A DNA stretch of 64,000 nt from assembly GCA_015272515.1 (NCBI GenBank), contig JACYLN010000009.1, forward strand, positions 48,372 through 112,371, read 5' to 3'. Shown piece after piece: positions 18,264 to 27,326 of this stretch; the first letter of the stretch is position 1, and each line of letters begins with the position of its first letter. The notes beneath the pieces were generated by a model that saw only the letters and a program-made list of their open reading frames with translations, searched no databases and had not been told where the DNA came from. The stretch comes from Leptolyngbyaceae cyanobacterium C42_A2020_001. GTDB lineage: Bacteria > Cyanobacteriota > Cyanobacteriia > Leptolyngbyales > Leptolyngbyaceae. Both the position numbers and the translations under genes were made by a program.

Positions 18264-19601
18264 ATGGATGAGGTTGTAGTTTCGCTAAGCAATGTCTCAA
18301 AGTGCTTTAAGCGCTACGCGCATCCAGCCGATCGCTTGAAAGAAACGCTGTTGCCGGGAAAAAGTCGAGCTGAAGAATTTTGGGCACTGCGAGAGATTAA
18401 TTTGCAGATTCAGAAGGGCGAAACGTTTGGTATTTTGGGACGAAATGGCTCTGGTAAAAGCACCCTACTGCAAATCATTGCGGGAACTCTCACCCCTACA
18501 ACGGGAGACGTAACAATTAAGGGGCGAATTTCTGCGTTGTTGGAGTTGGGTAGCGGGTTTGATCCAGAGTTTTCGGGGCGGCAAAATGTGTTCTTTAAAG
18601 GGCGAATTTTAGGCTTAAGCCAGGCAGAAATTGAGCAGAAGTTTGACCAAATTGCGGCGTTTGCTGACATTGGCGACTTCATTGAGCAGCCCGTTAAAAC
18701 TTACTCAAGTGGAATGTTTGTGCGGCTGGCGTTTGCGGTGGCAATTCATGTTAAACCTGAGTTGTTAATTGTAGACGAAGCATTAGCGGTTGGGGATATT
18801 TTCTTCCAGCAAAAATGCTTTCGTTGTTTGGAGCAATTGCGGGCAAATGGAGTCACGATTATTTTTGTCAGTCATGATGCTCAAGCGGTTGTAAAGCTGT
18901 GCGATCGCGCTGTTATTTTGCAAAATGGGCACTTGATTGCCACCGGAATTCCATCAGATATGGTCGCCAAGTACGCCGAGATCTACTACAGCCAGTTTTT
19001 ACCAGCAGAACCGTTGATGGAACTGGATACAACCTCTAATTCCGCAGTGGAAGTACTGCCTTCCTCCAGTGTTGCAATAGAAGCAGCGAAAGCGACTCCC
19101 CTCCAGATTGCACCAGCCAAACCGCAAGATTTTGTCCGTGATTTTTCCAACGGATTTCGGTATGGATGCATGACAGGGTTAATGACTGGAATTTCGCTTA
19201 CGGGTTTAGACGGAAAATTGAAAACCTCTTTCTTGGTTGGTGAAGAAGTGCTTCTTTCGATTCAAATTCGTGAATATTCCAGTCAAATTTATCCATTAAA
19301 TGTGGGCTTTCAAATTAAAGATCGGATGGGGCAGATTTTAATTGGAACCAGTACTTGTTTATTAGACAAAAAAGTTAGCCCAACCGAATTTGGACAACCC
19401 TTCACATGCCAATTTAAGTTCCGCCTCTCAATTATTCCAGGGCAATATACAATCTCCCCTGCGATCGCTGAGTATAAACGGGATGCCCAAATCATCTACG
19501 ATTGGATTGAAAATGCTTTAGCGATCGATGTGGTTTCAGAAGGTTGGCTCAAACAAATTGGACTTTACTTCCCAGATGTTGAGGTAATGATGGCAGAATA
19601 A
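18264..19601 (+). CDS. wzt: ABC transporter ATP-binding protein with Wzt-type C-terminal substrate domain
   Basis: ATPase partner of the upstream permease. The N-terminal domain (residues 1-245) has Walker A GRNGSGKST, the signature YSSGMFVRLAFAVAI typical of polysaccharide exporters, and Walker B LLIVDEALAVGD. Residues about 295-435 form a Wzt_C-like beta-sandwich (FRYGCMTGLMTGISLTGLDG, VGEEVLLSIQIREYS, YPLNVGFQIKDRMGQILIGT). In E. coli O9a this domain recognises the capped non-reducing end of the glycan before export. That would match the FkbM methyltransferases downstream, which could install a cap; this link is an inference. Confidence 0.92.
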   Translation: MDEVVVSLSNVSKCFKRYAHPADRLKETLLPGKSRAEEFWALREINLQIQKGETFGILGRNGSGKSTLLQIIAGTLTPTTGDVTIKGRISALLELGSGFDPEFSGRQNVFFKGRILGLSQAEIEQKFDQIAAFADIGDFIEQPVKTYSSGMFVRLAFAVAIHVKPELLIVDEALAVGDIFFQQKCFRCLEQLRANGVTIIFVSHDAQAVVKLCDRAVILQNGHLIATGIPSDMVAKYAEIYYSQFLPAEPLMELDTTSNSAVEVLPSSSVAIEAAKATPLQIAPAKPQDFVRDFSNGFRYGCMTGLMTGISLTGLDGKLKTSFLVGEEVLLSIQIREYSSQIYPLNVGFQIKDRMGQILIGTSTCLLDKKVSPTEFGQPFTCQFKFRLSIIPGQYTISPAIAEYKRDAQIIYDWIENALAIDVVSEGWLKQIGLYFPDVEVMMAE

Positions 19602-19730
19602 TTTGAACTTGCCATGTTCATCCCCGTTGAGAATTCTAAGGAACCTGGAAAAAACAACGTCCTCCATAGTTTAAGCTGAACGGGTTGCTTTCCTGGTACA
19701 GCCATAGCCATCTTTGAGAGGACAATGGCC

Positions 19731-19790
19731 GTCAGTCAGCCTTCCCAGATTAGTGGTTGAAATGGCAATGACTGTTCTAAGCTGACTGAC
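19731..19790. repeat. Perfect 10-bp inverted repeat ahead of the triple methyltransferase gene
   Basis: GTCAGTCAGC at 19731-19740 and its exact complement GCTGACTGAC at 19781-19790 flank 40 bases. They lie in the 228-base spacer between the wzt and fkbM-type genes. It could be an RNA hairpin controlling the downstream gene, a protein-binding site, or the ends of a tiny inserted element. No further sequence clue separates these. Confidence 0.45.
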
Positions 19791-19829
19791 CATCGCTATA
19801 TTAAGGTTTAAGGTTTGGAGTGATTTGTA

Positions 19830-22415
19830 ATGATTGTGGTTGATGTTGGTGCTCATGATGGTAGGTTGTTCGCGGTTCCTCAAGCTCAAGATATCAACAA
19901 CGCGGTGTATGCTATTGAGCCAATTCCAGAACTCGCAGAACAGCTTCGCGCCCATCGACTGTCTAACCTTCATGTCTTCTGCTGTGCGATGGGCGATGAG
20001 GAAGGCAACCGCACCTTCCATGTGAATCAGAACGATGCCACCTCATCCCTACTGATTGCCCACTGCAACGAATCTTGGCAGGCATACGCTGATCGCTTAC
20101 AGGAAGTGCGATCGCTGCAAGTTCCAGTCGTTCGGCTCGACTCATTTTTAGATCAACAATCACTAGCAGAAGTCGATCTGCTCAAAATCGATGCTCAAGG
20201 ATATGATCTCCAGGTGCTCCAAGGAGCAGGGGATGCCATTCATCGAATTAAGCGAATTATTGTGGAAGTGCAGCTCACACCTCTCTATCAAGGCAGCGCC
20301 AGTAAGGAAGAAATCGTTGCCTACCTGGTAGATAGAGGATTTCGGCTTGCTGGAGCCATTTCACAAACAGAAGGGCTAGAGGAAAACCTGGAATTTGTTC
20401 GGGTGACTCGCTACCCTCGCCCCCATCCCCAAACCGAATCGTTTGAAGTGAATGTTCCCTACATTGGCATCTTCCAGACCCCCAAAGCCGATCATGTTGG
20501 GCAACTGTTAGAAGAAGGAACGTTTGAAGGGTTGGAGCAAGCTTTTTTATGGCTTTACCTCCGTCCAGGTGATACCTTTTTTGACTGCGGTGCTCATGCG
20601 GGTTTACTTTCGTGTATTGCCGCAAAACGTCTCAATAATATTGGTGGAATTGTGGGGTTTGAACCCAACCCTGTGTGTTTCGATTTGTATCAAAAGAACT
20701 TACAGGCATTAGGTTGTACCTGCTTCAAGGCACTGGATGTAGGATTGTCTAATACAAATGGTATGGCTGAGCTACTGCTAGGAAAACCTGGAATGTCCGC
20801 TTTTAGCACGTTTGCTCAAAATGCCTCTACCATGACTCAAATTAACGGCGAGGCGGTGATCGGAAGTGACAGGGTGATGGTGTCGCAGCGATCGCTAGAC
20901 ACGCTCTTACCAGAACTCCATATTGAGTCTGTTACCCTTGCCAAACTAGACGTTGAGGGCTGGGAAATTGCCGTGCTCAAAGGCGCAGAACAGTCGATTC
21001 GGGCGGGTAAATTTCCGCTCTGGATGATTGAGTTTACCGAAGCCAACGCCGCCGCTGCTGGAACCAGCACCCGAGAATTACGAACCTTGCTGGAGAATTT
21101 TGGCTATACCCTGTGTCGCTTCGATGCCACCAACTTTCGTTTGCTGCCTGAACCTGCACACCGAGCCTACCCCTATATCAACCTGTTTGCCGTCATGGAT
21201 TTGGATGCGGTCAATCAGCGGTTAGCCACCGCAGATTTAGCAGTCACAAAGATTGCTCAAGATGTGGTGCAGCGTTGGGAAACGGCAGCGACAGGTGCAG
21301 AAATGCGTCAAAATTTTTTGAGAGAAAAGCAGCACTCTGAGGAACTACACCAACAAGTAGAGTTGTATAGTGCAGCTTTAGCAAAAGAGCGTGAGTTATC
21401 TCATGAATTGAGACAGTGGGCAGAGGCAAGTGATTCCATGCTGGCAAAAGAGCGGCAAGCCTCAGAGATGTTGCGACAAACCTCTCAACAACTACAGCAG
21501 AACTTGCAAACGCAGCAACAGCAGTTTCAGGAGTTACAACAGCGATTTCAGGCGTTACGCCAGCAGTTTCTAGAGTTGCAGCAGCACTTGCTGGCCAGCC
21601 GCTGGTTAAAGTTGGGGCGCAAACTGGGGCTAACAAAGTTGGATGGGGTTTTCCCGCACCTGTTGAATGATGCGGTAATTTCTGCCAGCGTTCCCACTAT
21701 TCCTGCGGTAGAGGTTCCGCCGCAGGAGCCGATAACTCAAGCAAACACCCCACCGGGTTTTTCTATGGAATTAACTTTGCAGCATCTTTTTCAAAAAGGG
21801 TTTCAGCCGGAGATTGTTTTAGATTTGGGTGCGGCAAAGGGATATTGGTCAGAATATGCCCAAAGTTTTTTTCCCAGGGCAACCTTCTATATGGTTGACC
21901 CCTTGCAAGAAAGTGAGGCGCATTTGAAGCAGCTTTGTGAAGGTAGCGATCGCTTTCACTATCTTTTGTGTGCTGTGGGCGATCGCAACGATCAACTGTT
22001 GATGAACGTGACCACCGATCTAGATGGCAGTTCGTTGCTGTCATTCAACCGTCCTCCAGAACCGCAAGATCGGGTGGTAGACATTCGTCGAGTGGATGAT
22101 TTAATGGCGGAAGGAAAACTAAAACCGCCTCAACTCGTCAAGATGGATTTGCAGGGCTACGAATTGAAAGCCCTAGAAGGTGGACAACGCTTGTTTGAAA
22201 CAGCAGAAGTCTTCATTCTGGAAACGTCTCTGTTTGAATTCATGCCAGATCAGCCACTTGTCCACGAAGTCATGGCGTATATGGCAGAACGGAACTACGT
22301 TGTATTCGACATTGCTGGACATCTGCGCCGCCCATACGAAAATGATTTAGGTCAGGTAGACTTTGTATTTGTGAAACGGGACAGTTCGCTGCGTGCATCA
22401 AATCGATGGAGTTGA
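19830..22415 (+). CDS. Protein with three FkbM-family methyltransferase domains and a coiled coil
   Basis: An 861-residue protein with three SAM-dependent FkbM methyltransferase modules. Module 1 (residues 1 to about 195) starts with motif I VDVGAHDG and has KIDAQGYDLQVLQGA. Module 2 (about 235-445) has FFDCGAHAG and KLDVEGWEIAVLKGA. Module 3 (about 655-850) has LDLGAAKG and KMDLQGYELKALEGG. A Gln/Glu-rich coiled coil (about 495-590) joins modules 2 and 3 and ends in SRWLKLGRKLGL. Module 1 begins almost at motif I; a TGA lies three codons upstream of ATG 19830 (GGAG at 19817), so its usual N-terminal helix is missing. FkbM proteins methylate sugar hydroxyls; a role in decorating the exported glycan is inferred from the locus. 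Confidence 0.87.
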   Translation: MIVVDVGAHDGRLFAVPQAQDINNAVYAIEPIPELAEQLRAHRLSNLHVFCCAMGDEEGNRTFHVNQNDATSSLLIAHCNESWQAYADRLQEVRSLQVPVVRLDSFLDQQSLAEVDLLKIDAQGYDLQVLQGAGDAIHRIKRIIVEVQLTPLYQGSASKEEIVAYLVDRGFRLAGAISQTEGLEENLEFVRVTRYPRPHPQTESFEVNVPYIGIFQTPKADHVGQLLEEGTFEGLEQAFLWLYLRPGDTFFDCGAHAGLLSCIAAKRLNNIGGIVGFEPNPVCFDLYQKNLQALGCTCFKALDVGLSNTNGMAELLLGKPGMSAFSTFAQNASTMTQINGEAVIGSDRVMVSQRSLDTLLPELHIESVTLAKLDVEGWEIAVLKGAEQSIRAGKFPLWMIEFTEANAAAAGTSTRELRTLLENFGYTLCRFDATNFRLLPEPAHRAYPYINLFAVMDLDAVNQRLATADLAVTKIAQDVVQRWETAATGAEMRQNFLREKQHSEELHQQVELYSAALAKERELSHELRQWAEASDSMLAKERQASEMLRQTSQQLQQNLQTQQQQFQELQQRFQALRQQFLELQQHLLASRWLKLGRKLGLTKLDGVFPHLLNDAVISASVPTIPAVEVPPQEPITQANTPPGFSMELTLQHLFQKGFQPEIVLDLGAAKGYWSEYAQSFFPRATFYMVDPLQESEAHLKQLCEGSDRFHYLLCAVGDRNDQLLMNVTTDLDGSSLLSFNRPPEPQDRVVDIRRVDDLMAEGKLKPPQLVKMDLQGYELKALEGGQRLFETAEVFILETSLFEFMPDQPLVHEVMAYMAERNYVVFDIAGHLRRPYENDLGQVDFVFVKRDSSLRASNRWS

Positions 22416-22421
22416 CGGCTC

Positions 22422-23381
22422 ATGGTTCTGGATGTTTGCATCTGCACCCACAATCCACGACGAGATATTTTTGCGATTGTTTTACGCGCGATCGCCAACC
22501 AGACCCTTGCTAAGAATGCTTATAAAGTCTGGGTCATTGACAATTGCTCAAACCCAGCGCTTACAGAAGCTGATTTGCTTCCCTTAAAAAATGCCGGAGT
22601 TGACTACAAAATCGTAGTTGAACCCCAACTGGGAAACCTCCACGCGCGCCGACGTGCCATTGAGGAAACAAGCGGCGAACTACTCGTTTTTGTAGACGAC
22701 GATAATGAGCTGACGCACACTTATCTAGAAACTGCTGTCAACATCGCCAATGACAATCCCAGTCTTGGCTGCTTTGGCGGAAAGTTGCTGCTGGCTCCCA
22801 CCCTTTCCTGCCCAAGCTGGATCATGCCATTACTACCCTATCTTGCTGTGCGCGATTATGGCGATGGCATTATTACAAATCTTTCAAACAGTTGGGGAGA
22901 GTGGGAGCCACCCACCGCGGGAGCTGGAGTGCGGCGGCAAGTTTTGAAACGATACCTGGAGCGGTTGAACGAAATTCCAGAAGCGTTGAAGCTTGGGAGA
23001 CGAGGACGAAGCGGTTTATTATCCTGCGAAGATTCTCTGATGATGCGAGGCGCTTTTGATTTAGGGCTGGAATGTTCTTATCAACCAAGTTTAGTTCTGC
23101 TTCATCACCTTAATCCCAATCGTTTCAAGCTTCCTTATCTAATAAAGTTGATGTATTCCTACGGCAGAAGTCACGTGATTTTAGAACGGACATTGGGACA
23201 TTCGTTTCCTTCAGTCTCTTTAAAGGAAGCTGGCAAGATCATGATTGAAAACATCAAAACTCGTGATATTAAGAACGTTGTTCATCTAATTGGTCTATTG
23301 GCATGGGATTTGGGATATTTTCGAGAAGTTCGGCGCACCCCTGAAGCTTCTGTAAGCTTTTCACAAGCTGTTGCCCGTTGA
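22422..23381 (+). CDS. Family 2 glycosyltransferase
   Basis: GT-A fold inverting glycosyltransferase of 319 residues. The N-terminus VLDVCICTHNPRRDIFAIVL, the nucleotide-binding strand VWVIDNCSN and the metal-binding motif LLVFVDDDNELTHTYLE are typical of GT2. The acceptor-side segment with W (SNSWGEWEPPTAGAGVRRQVL) and the later RGRSGLLSCEDSLMM are as in family members that extend surface glycans. The start lies 6 bases after the stop of the triple methyltransferase gene, so the two are almost certainly co-transcribed. Sugar and linkage are unknown. Confidence 0.88.
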   Translation: MVLDVCICTHNPRRDIFAIVLRAIANQTLAKNAYKVWVIDNCSNPALTEADLLPLKNAGVDYKIVVEPQLGNLHARRRAIEETSGELLVFVDDDNELTHTYLETAVNIANDNPSLGCFGGKLLLAPTLSCPSWIMPLLPYLAVRDYGDGIITNLSNSWGEWEPPTAGAGVRRQVLKRYLERLNEIPEALKLGRRGRSGLLSCEDSLMMRGAFDLGLECSYQPSLVLLHHLNPNRFKLPYLIKLMYSYGRSHVILERTLGHSFPSVSLKEAGKIMIENIKTRDIKNVVHLIGLLAWDLGYFREVRRTPEASVSFSQAVAR

Positions 23382-23608
23382 GCCTTCTCAATTCTCTTCG
23401 ATGCATCTCCACTTTGTTGTATGCTATTGAAGATTTCTTGAAGGCAAGATTGTTGATTTCGCTTGAATTAAACCTTATCTACGTCCAAGTCTGTAGTTTT
23501 TTCTTAGAGAAGCTTTCAACTTTCGAGTTGGACGCGGTTTAGATGCAATCCAAAAGAAACTCAAGAAACAGTTTCTATAAAGCCTAAGACTGATAGAGGA
23601 GTTAAAAC

Positions 23609-24349
23609 GTGGGCAGTTCATATAACGAGAAACTAATTTTTGATGTGGGGATGCACATTGGCCAAGACACGGAGTTTTACTTGAAGAAAGGGTTTGATGT
23701 GGTAGCGATCGAAGCTAACCCTGTTTTGGTGAAACAAGGGCGCGAGAAGTTTGCAGATTATCTTGCCAGCGGTCAACTTAACATTCTAGAAATTGGGATT
23801 GCGGATGTGGAGGGTGAATTGCCCTTTTATGTAAATGAAACCTACAGTGAATGGAGTTCTTTAACGAAGTGGTTTGAGAATCACGAATACGCGAACAAAT
23901 TTCATGAAGTCAAGGTAAAATGCACCACTATCGATAAGATTATTGCCGAATTTGGCATTCCATATTATTTAAAATCTGATATTGAAGATAGTGATACTCA
24001 TGTAGTTAATTCCTTAAAATTACTGGATGCAAAACCGAAATATATCTCTGTAGAAAACGGTTACCGAACAATGCTTGATGGGCTGCAAGCAGCAGGCTAT
24101 ACCCAATTCAAGTTTATTAACCAAGCAAAAGTTGCTGAGATGAAATGCCCTTCCCCTCCTTTAGAAGGAGCGTTTGTCGAGCATCAGTTTGTTTCAGGGG
24201 CAAGCGGTCCGTTTGGTGAAGAAACGGTTGGTGAATGGAAAAATTACGATGCGATCGCAACTGAGATTGATGCCTACTGGAACAAGCCAGATCTCAACCC
24301 CGTCAATGATGGTTGGTTTGATTTACACGCGAAGTTGGGTAATTCCTAA
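23609..24349 (+). CDS. FkbM-family methyltransferase (single domain)
   Basis: A 246-residue SAM-dependent methyltransferase. Motif I is LIFDVGMHIGQDTEFYLKKG, motif II VVAIEANPVLV, and the later conserved acid is in YLKSDIEDSDTHVVNSL. The start is GTG 23609, supported by GAGGAG 8-9 bases upstream. The C-terminal portion has an unusual aromatic-rich tail (WKNYDAIATEIDAYW). It is separated from the upstream glycosyltransferase by a 227-base spacer in which I see no gene or clear terminator. From here to about 27.3 kb the DNA looks noticeably AT-richer than the flanks, which could mark acquired genes. Confidence 0.85.
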   Translation: MGSSYNEKLIFDVGMHIGQDTEFYLKKGFDVVAIEANPVLVKQGREKFADYLASGQLNILEIGIADVEGELPFYVNETYSEWSSLTKWFENHEYANKFHEVKVKCTTIDKIIAEFGIPYYLKSDIEDSDTHVVNSLKLLDAKPKYISVENGYRTMLDGLQAAGYTQFKFINQAKVAEMKCPSPPLEGAFVEHQFVSGASGPFGEETVGEWKNYDAIATEIDAYWNKPDLNPVNDGWFDLHAKLGNS

Positions 24350-24406
24350 AATCGAATTTAATCCGGTGCTCAAAAGTGATTGAGTGGTTGCATTCTTTAG
24401 TTTCTC

Positions 24407-25306
24407 ATGTCCAACAAATTTCCTAAAATCAGCATTGTCATTCCCGCTTTTAATGCAGCCCTCACCCTAGAAAACAGCATTAAATCCCTCATCACTCAAG
24501 ACTATCCCAATCTAGAATTAATCCTGGCCGATGGCGGAAGCCAAGACGGCACGATGGAAATTATTCAACGGTATGAGTCTCACTTCACACACGTTATTTC
24601 TGAACCCGATAAAGGGCAAGCAAATGCACTCAATAAAGGGTTTCGCTTAGCGACCGGAGAAATATTTGGTTGGCTTTGCGCCGATGACGAACTTGCTCCG
24701 GGTGCGCTGCATCATTTTGTTGAGATTTTCACAGCCAATCCAGAGAGCAATCTCGTCACGGGTGGCTGTCGTCGCATTTTTTGGGATGGCACGATTGTGG
24801 AGACTGTTCCCGATTCGCTTTTGATGAAAAGAATTTCTTACATTGATGGAATTGAGCAGCCCAGTACTCTTTGGCGTGCAGAGTTGCATCGAGCAGCAGG
24901 AGAACTGGATGAAAGCTATCGATATGCGTTTGATTGGGATTGGTGGAATCGCTTAAAAGCTGCTGGCGCAAACCTTGCCATCACTGACCAAATTGTGTCT
25001 CATTATTATTTTAGTGAAACGAATAAAACCTCAACGGGTGGCAATGCGTTAGTTAAAGAAATGTACCGCGTTATTAAGCAACATGGTCCATTAAAAGGCT
25101 ATTTGGCAGATATTTACTCGTTTCTCTATCACAACTTTGATTTGTACGGATGCTACGACCAGCCTGCAACCTGTAGCAAGCTGCGATCGCGCCTACGAGA
25201 TTTTTCCTTAAAAGTCTTACTTAAACTATTCGATGCAGAGTTGATTTATTGCTATAACTGGAACTTCGCTTCTAAACAACAGCGAGGTTTATGTTGGTTT
25301 AAGTAA
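24407..25306 (+). CDS. Family 2 glycosyltransferase
   Basis: A 299-residue GT2 enzyme. It begins ISIVIPAFNAALTLENSIKS, followed by LELILADGGSQDGTMEII and the divalent-metal site WLCADDELAPGALHHFVEI. Segment EQPSTLWRAELHRAAGELDE with YAFDWDWWNRLKAAGA matches the acceptor/ED region of the WcaA-like subgroup that builds surface glycans. ATG 24407 follows the fkbM gene by 57 bases. The donor sugar cannot be predicted. Confidence 0.9.
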   Translation: MSNKFPKISIVIPAFNAALTLENSIKSLITQDYPNLELILADGGSQDGTMEIIQRYESHFTHVISEPDKGQANALNKGFRLATGEIFGWLCADDELAPGALHHFVEIFTANPESNLVTGGCRRIFWDGTIVETVPDSLLMKRISYIDGIEQPSTLWRAELHRAAGELDESYRYAFDWDWWNRLKAAGANLAITDQIVSHYYFSETNKTSTGGNALVKEMYRVIKQHGPLKGYLADIYSFLYHNFDLYGCYDQPATCSKLRSRLRDFSLKVLLKLFDAELIYCYNWNFASKQQRGLCWFK

Positions 25307-25362
25307 GTGCTAAAAAATTGAAGAATTGAGACATAATGCGCTAGAAGCGATCGCGAAACTAT

Positions 25363-27282
25363 ATGAGAATCGCCATTCAAAATACTTACTATGGCAAGCA
25401 CTTCGCTGAAGCTGAATTATCTCGCAGACTAGCTCTAGCTGCAAGGAACTTAGGGTGGGAAGCAGTAGAAGTTGGGACTTCAGAAGCGATCAATCAATGC
25501 CGTCCAGATTTTGCTTTAAACTTACACTTTAGAACACCAAAGTTAACATGCTATCCGACTTATGGATGTCTGTGGCATCCTTCTGTTTTGATTGAAACAG
25601 ATGAGCGCTTCATTCGCAACGTTTTAAGCTACGACGGTTACCTTTCTTCTTCTAACCATACAAATTTGTGGTTAACAGATCGGCTATACAATACACCTAA
25701 ACACTATTTCATTGCACCCTTTTTTACGAGTAGTAATCAAACGGTTTATCAAGCGCCAAATCTTCATTCTCCTCAGCTTGCCTACATTGGTACAAATTGG
25801 GATGGAGCACGATTTAAACCGCTGTTTTTAGAATTAGAAAAGAAGGGAATTTTAGCAGCTTATGGAGCTTCATCAAGCTGGGCTTATTTAAACACAGCCT
25901 ACAAAGGCTCTCTACCATTTGATGGCTTGAGCGTTTTAACTGCTTTAAATGCAGCAGGTGTGGGACTGTGTTTACATCGAGAGGAACATACTCAAGCAGG
26001 CATTCCCTCAATGCGAATTTTTGAAATTGTCGCTTCTGGCGCGATCGCAATTTGTGGAGAGCATTCCTTTATTCGAGAACAGTTTGCTGATACTGTACTT
26101 TATCTCAATACAAACTTGAGTTTAATCGATCAAGTTGCTCAAATCATGGAGCATCTTAATTGGATTGCAAATCAGCCAAAAGTGGCATTAGAAATGTCTC
26201 GAGCCGCTCATCAGATCTTTAGTAAGAAATTCACATTAGAAAACCTGCTACATAATCTTCAAAACGAGCATCAAAAATTAATTGAAACAAAATATTTTAT
26301 TCGTCATCACTCATTGTCTGAACAAAGTTCCTCTGTTCAACTTATTCTCAGAAGCAGTGGGAAAGATCAATTAAAGTTAGAGAAAACGCTAAATAGTATC
26401 AAACAGCAAACTCATCAAAATTTGTCAGTTTTGATAGTCCAGCATCAGTTGATGGATGGATGTTCTTCAATTTTGGCAACCCATCAAACCAACTTTCCGA
26501 TTCAAATTATTCAACTAAATGTTGCATCTTCTCAAAACGTGTCTTCCAAAAGCAGTGAACTATGGGCTGCGATTCAATCAGTTTCATCAGACTATTTTGG
26601 GGTATTAGATGAAGGTTCTATCATTTATCCCAATCATGTGCACACTCTTGTTTCACTGCTCGATCGCTTTCAATATTTGGGAATGGCTTACTCTGAAGTC
26701 GTTGAACTTTCAGAACCAAATAGCGATGCTGGACCTTTCGCAACTTCTTATGAAGTTGATGATGTTGCCAGGCTGGCAATTATTCAACCGTTGGAATTAT
26801 TTGAGCTATTTACTTTTGAGCGATTTATTAACCTGAATAGCTTGCTTGCACGATCAGCTTTAATTGATGAAATGTTAATTAGAGATCCACAATTAAACTG
26901 TTTAGAAGATGTGTTCTTACTACTGAATCTTAGTGTTCGAGGTAGGGCAATGTTTAGCTATGAAGTAACCTGCGAAATCGACTCTAGAAATCTAGATTCA
27001 AATGGTTTGAGCAAAGCGAATAGTCGGATGCGAGATTTGGCAATGAACCGGATTCGGTTGATGATGGGCGATCGCGACTTTCCTGTTATGCGATCACCCT
27101 TCAAACTTCAATCCTTACAAACTCAATTGCAGCAAACTCAAGCTGAATTACAGCAAGCACAGCTTAGAATTGCAGCAATGGAAAGTAGTAAGTTCTGGAA
27201 GCTGCGAAAAAATTGGCTTAGACTTAAACGCGCCTTTGGTTTAACTCTAAGTACAGGACAAAAACTTGCAAAGCATGAATAA
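25363..27282 (+). CDS. Two-domain glycosyltransferase (CgeB/GT4-like plus degenerate GT2-like) with C-terminal coiled coil
   Basis: A 639-residue protein. Residues 1 to about 315 resemble CgeB-type GT-B glycosyltransferases: LAYIGTNWDGARFKPL, YKGSLPFDGLSVL, then the nucleotide-sugar site GIPSMRIFEIVASGAIAICG with Glu in the expected place. Residues about 325-560 look like a GT2 domain (VQLILRSSGKDQLKLEKTLN; DYFGVLDEGSIIYPNHVHTL), but the usual DxD is only LDEG, so this half may be inactive. Residues about 580-620 are a Gln-rich coiled coil followed by SSKFWKLRKNWLRLKRAFGL. A similar coiled-coil plus W-L-K tail occurs in the triple methyltransferase. It is the last gene of the polysaccharide locus. 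Confidence 0.78.
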   Translation: MRIAIQNTYYGKHFAEAELSRRLALAARNLGWEAVEVGTSEAINQCRPDFALNLHFRTPKLTCYPTYGCLWHPSVLIETDERFIRNVLSYDGYLSSSNHTNLWLTDRLYNTPKHYFIAPFFTSSNQTVYQAPNLHSPQLAYIGTNWDGARFKPLFLELEKKGILAAYGASSSWAYLNTAYKGSLPFDGLSVLTALNAAGVGLCLHREEHTQAGIPSMRIFEIVASGAIAICGEHSFIREQFADTVLYLNTNLSLIDQVAQIMEHLNWIANQPKVALEMSRAAHQIFSKKFTLENLLHNLQNEHQKLIETKYFIRHHSLSEQSSSVQLILRSSGKDQLKLEKTLNSIKQQTHQNLSVLIVQHQLMDGCSSILATHQTNFPIQIIQLNVASSQNVSSKSSELWAAIQSVSSDYFGVLDEGSIIYPNHVHTLVSLLDRFQYLGMAYSEVVELSEPNSDAGPFATSYEVDDVARLAIIQPLELFELFTFERFINLNSLLARSALIDEMLIRDPQLNCLEDVFLLLNLSVRGRAMFSYEVTCEIDSRNLDSNGLSKANSRMRDLAMNRIRLMMGDRDFPVMRSPFKLQSLQTQLQQTQAELQQAQLRIAAMESSKFWKLRKNWLRLKRAFGLTLSTGQKLAKHE

Positions 27283-27326
27283 GAGAGAGTTGCATGAGAA
27301 TTACCACATTCATCCATAAAACTCTC

